NCBI GenBank assembly: GCA_028023455.1
Contig: JAQFVV010000001.1
Location: 24,109,401-24,173,400 of the forward strand
Length of the DNA: 64,000 nt
Origin: Epiperipatus broadwayi
Lineage: Eukaryota; Onychophora; Udeonychophora; Euonychophora; Peripatidae
Direction: 5' to 3'
Part shown: positions 61,713 to 64,000 of the stretch, piece by piece
How positions within the stretch are numbered: the first letter of the stretch is position 1
Layout: each line of letters starts with the position of its first letter
Made by a program: the position numbers and the translations under genes
The notes under the pieces: generated by a model
Told to the model about the DNA's origin: nothing
The model's input: only the letters and a program-made list of their open reading frames with translations
Databases searched by the model: none

Positions 61713-62500
61713 ATGACTGTAAAAATAAAAATTCTTCACCAGTAGTGATGAAAAATATAATACTCCTACAAATAATAAGCTCATGATAACTTTTATTTTT
61801 TTAAATTGTTTATCTCTTGTCTTCTGTCATAATCATTAGCAGCTTCTCATAAATAATTTCTAGTTATTCTAACTGCAGAAAAAACCCAAATAAAATCTAA
61901 CTACACAAACCAATGGTAATCTTTTAATCTGTTTATTTAGCATATTATTTGTTGAGCAAACTTGTCTTTCTGGAGACTTTAATAACTTGGCTAATAATAG
62001 ATCTCCGTTGTATTATATTTTCACACATACTCTACGAACATGGGTTTACTGCATGATTAGTTATTAGTTATTTATATATTTAAAGCTAAAAAATAGATAA
62101 GAAAGTAAAATTAAAAATCCTGATGAAAATCATAAACTGTTTATATCTTATAATTTTAGTTTCCTATTTAAAGTCACAATAAATAAATAAAAATAAAAGT
62201 AAACTTGCAATTAAATGCTAAGGATTTTTTTTATTTCCTGGATTTAAATCATTTTAAAATCCTGTATGATTTGATAGAATAGCAGAGTGGGAGACATTAA
62301 AGCTTAAGGTCCATATGATTGTTCCTAGTTCTATTCCTTCCGGCATCCAAACTTCTTATAAAAATTTTAGTATTAAAGCCTTTTGATTGTTTATTTTATC
62401 CTTTTTAAAAAGATTAGAAAGATAATGCATATTTGTGCTAATTGTTTAATTTTTATCTTTTCAAATGTAATTCACAATAACATTTTTTTTTAGGATAAAA

Positions 62501-62740
62501 ATAAATTTATTATTTTCAAAGATGCAGTATCTTCTAACTTTCTATGTGTTAGAATGTAAGTATTATATATATTTGAAATAAATGTATTCTTTACAAAGAT
62601 GCTGTATCTTCTACCTTTTATGTGTAAGAATGCGAGTATTATATATTATTACACACATATATAATTTTGACATAAATTTATTCTTTTCAAAGATGTATCT
62701 TCTATCTTTCTATGCGTAAGAATGTGAGTATATATATAAT
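62501..62740. repeat. Minisatellite, three units of ~75-95 bp
   Basis: Three diverged head-to-tail units begin near 62501, 62577 and 62671. Each contains ttcaaagatgc-like text, gtatcttct, then tatgtgtaagaatgtgagta and a TA run. Length differences lie in the TA part. Confidence 0.8.
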
Positions 62741-64000
62741 TTTACAAAAAAAATATATATCTTATTAGAATTGCTTTATTACAAACTAGTGAATCGTCAG
62801 ACTAAAAACTGTCTTTCTAAATAAGGCAAAGAGTAAAAGGATAAGTCAAGATTAATTGGAAAATGATAATTAGCATGTTTAGGTTCTTTCAATTAATGTT
62901 CTATCGGAATTGCATGCAATGTCTAGCAAACTACGGTTGCACATTTAGACGAATGGGTATAAAAGAGCTACATCCAATGGAAATGAAAAGAACATGGAAA
63001 TAGGCATATTAATAACTGCTAAAAAGATTTTCCTTTAAAGGATTTTGCAAAATCAAATAATGGTTAGTATAATGTTATACATTTAATTTCGTTTCTGTCG
63101 CATTTCTGAACATCATTTATTCGTGTCAAATATATTAAAAATATATTCTAGCATAATCTTATTTCAATCTTAAAATCAGCAGAATTCCTTTATGATTAAA
63201 CTTCTTTTAAAGAAGTCAAGCGTTAGAAAAGATAACTTTTCTAAGAATAAAAAAACTTTTAAATTTTCAGTTTAAAGATGTTATAAATTTATAAGTAGTC
63301 AATGTCATTAACCTAAAAATAATTAACAATTTTAAATTAATAAGTGTACAGGTTTTCATAAAATACTCTAAGCATTTTTTAAAATAAAAGCGCTTGTTCC
63401 AAATATAAAATTAATACAATATTATAATCTATCATGACGTAACATATGTGTATATAAATTTGTGTATGTAAAAACTGTTAATGATGATGATTAATAATAA
63501 TAATTTAATAATTTAAGTATCTATTCTAAAAGGTAATTGTTGAGAGGTAAGTTCAAGCTAAGAAATGAGCACTGCTAAGTTGAATTTATATATAGTATCC
63601 ATTCATATATGCTATACACAGATAGATAGCTATAAATAAAAACAGAAAAAAGGAGAATAAAGAACATAAAATCAATGTGAGAAAACAAATCAAGCATTAT
63701 TTAAAAACTAAAAATGAGTAGAAAAGAGAAAAAGACAAGGACATTATATATATATATGAACACACACACACAAAGTTATTGTGTTATTAAAAAAATTTGG
63801 AGTCACTACCAACAAGAATACATGATATCTATCTACACAGTACAACTAAATAGTAAACATACTAAGCAGACATTATAAAACAATAGTAGATATAAAATCA
63901 AGAAATTAATTTGAAGGTAAAAAGATCACACACATAAAAAAACATGAATTAAAATATATTTTCTAAATAAATTATTTTGCAACCTGTACTTGATCATTAT
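62741..64000. other. Mostly AT-rich stretch with a promoter-like island
   Basis: The segment 62880-63000 is less AT-rich and holds GGTATAAAAGAG (TATA element 62958-62964, plus strand), but no following open frame was found. A TA/CA microsatellite lies at 63745-63772. No other feature was seen. Confidence 0.4.

Noticed and set aside
1-64000. CRISPR arrays, rRNA, operons, bacterial promoters
   Set aside because: None seen; tandem arrays here are minisatellites without spacer structure.

Overview
This is an animal nuclear window, about three quarters A+T. It has no operons, long introns, AT and CA microsatellites and many decayed eukaryotic transposons. The mix of Penelope-like elements, three kinds of non-LTR retrotransposon, Ty3/gypsy relics and foldback elements fits an invertebrate. 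A mollusc, perhaps a cephalopod, is my best guess, but it is only an inference. Nothing viral, bacterial or CRISPR-like is visible.

The host-gene signal is one split gene on the minus strand. Coding exons at 49442-49501, 41006-41141 and 25856-26789 have consensus splice sites and keep one reading frame across introns of 8.3 and 14.2 kb. They encode a segment with eight cysteines, then a Ser/Thr-rich stalk with N-glycosylation sites, then a C-terminal hydrophobic tail typical of GPI-anchored surface proteins. A further Cys-rich candidate exon lies at 58285-58376, but its phase does not join directly. The start of the gene was not found.

Layout: 1-7.1 kb is non-coding, with a near-perfect palindromic MITE at 1558-1966. 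At 7.1-11.5 kb a long foldback element carries a nested non-autonomous LTR retrotransposon (7419-10871) with 1.37 kb LTRs and a 4 bp target duplication. At 12.2-19.9 kb are LTR copies, a Penelope GIY-YIG fragment and a Ty3/gypsy relic on the minus strand, itself hit by a terminal-inverted-repeat element. A decayed LINE occupies 20.4-22.2 kb. The introns of the split gene (26.8-49.4 kb) hold a fairly fresh LINE inserted into one copy of a 760 bp duplication, a near-complete Penelope-like element with inverted terminal repeats, a gypsy gag relic and two RTE-type LINEs in opposite orientations. From 49.5 to 64 kb the sequence is mostly AT-rich and non-coding, with a second Penelope relic carrying a hammerhead-like insertion, long AT microsatellites, tRNA-like SINE pieces and minisatellites.

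All identifications come from reading motifs by eye. Transposon borders are approximate except where repeats or target duplications fix them.
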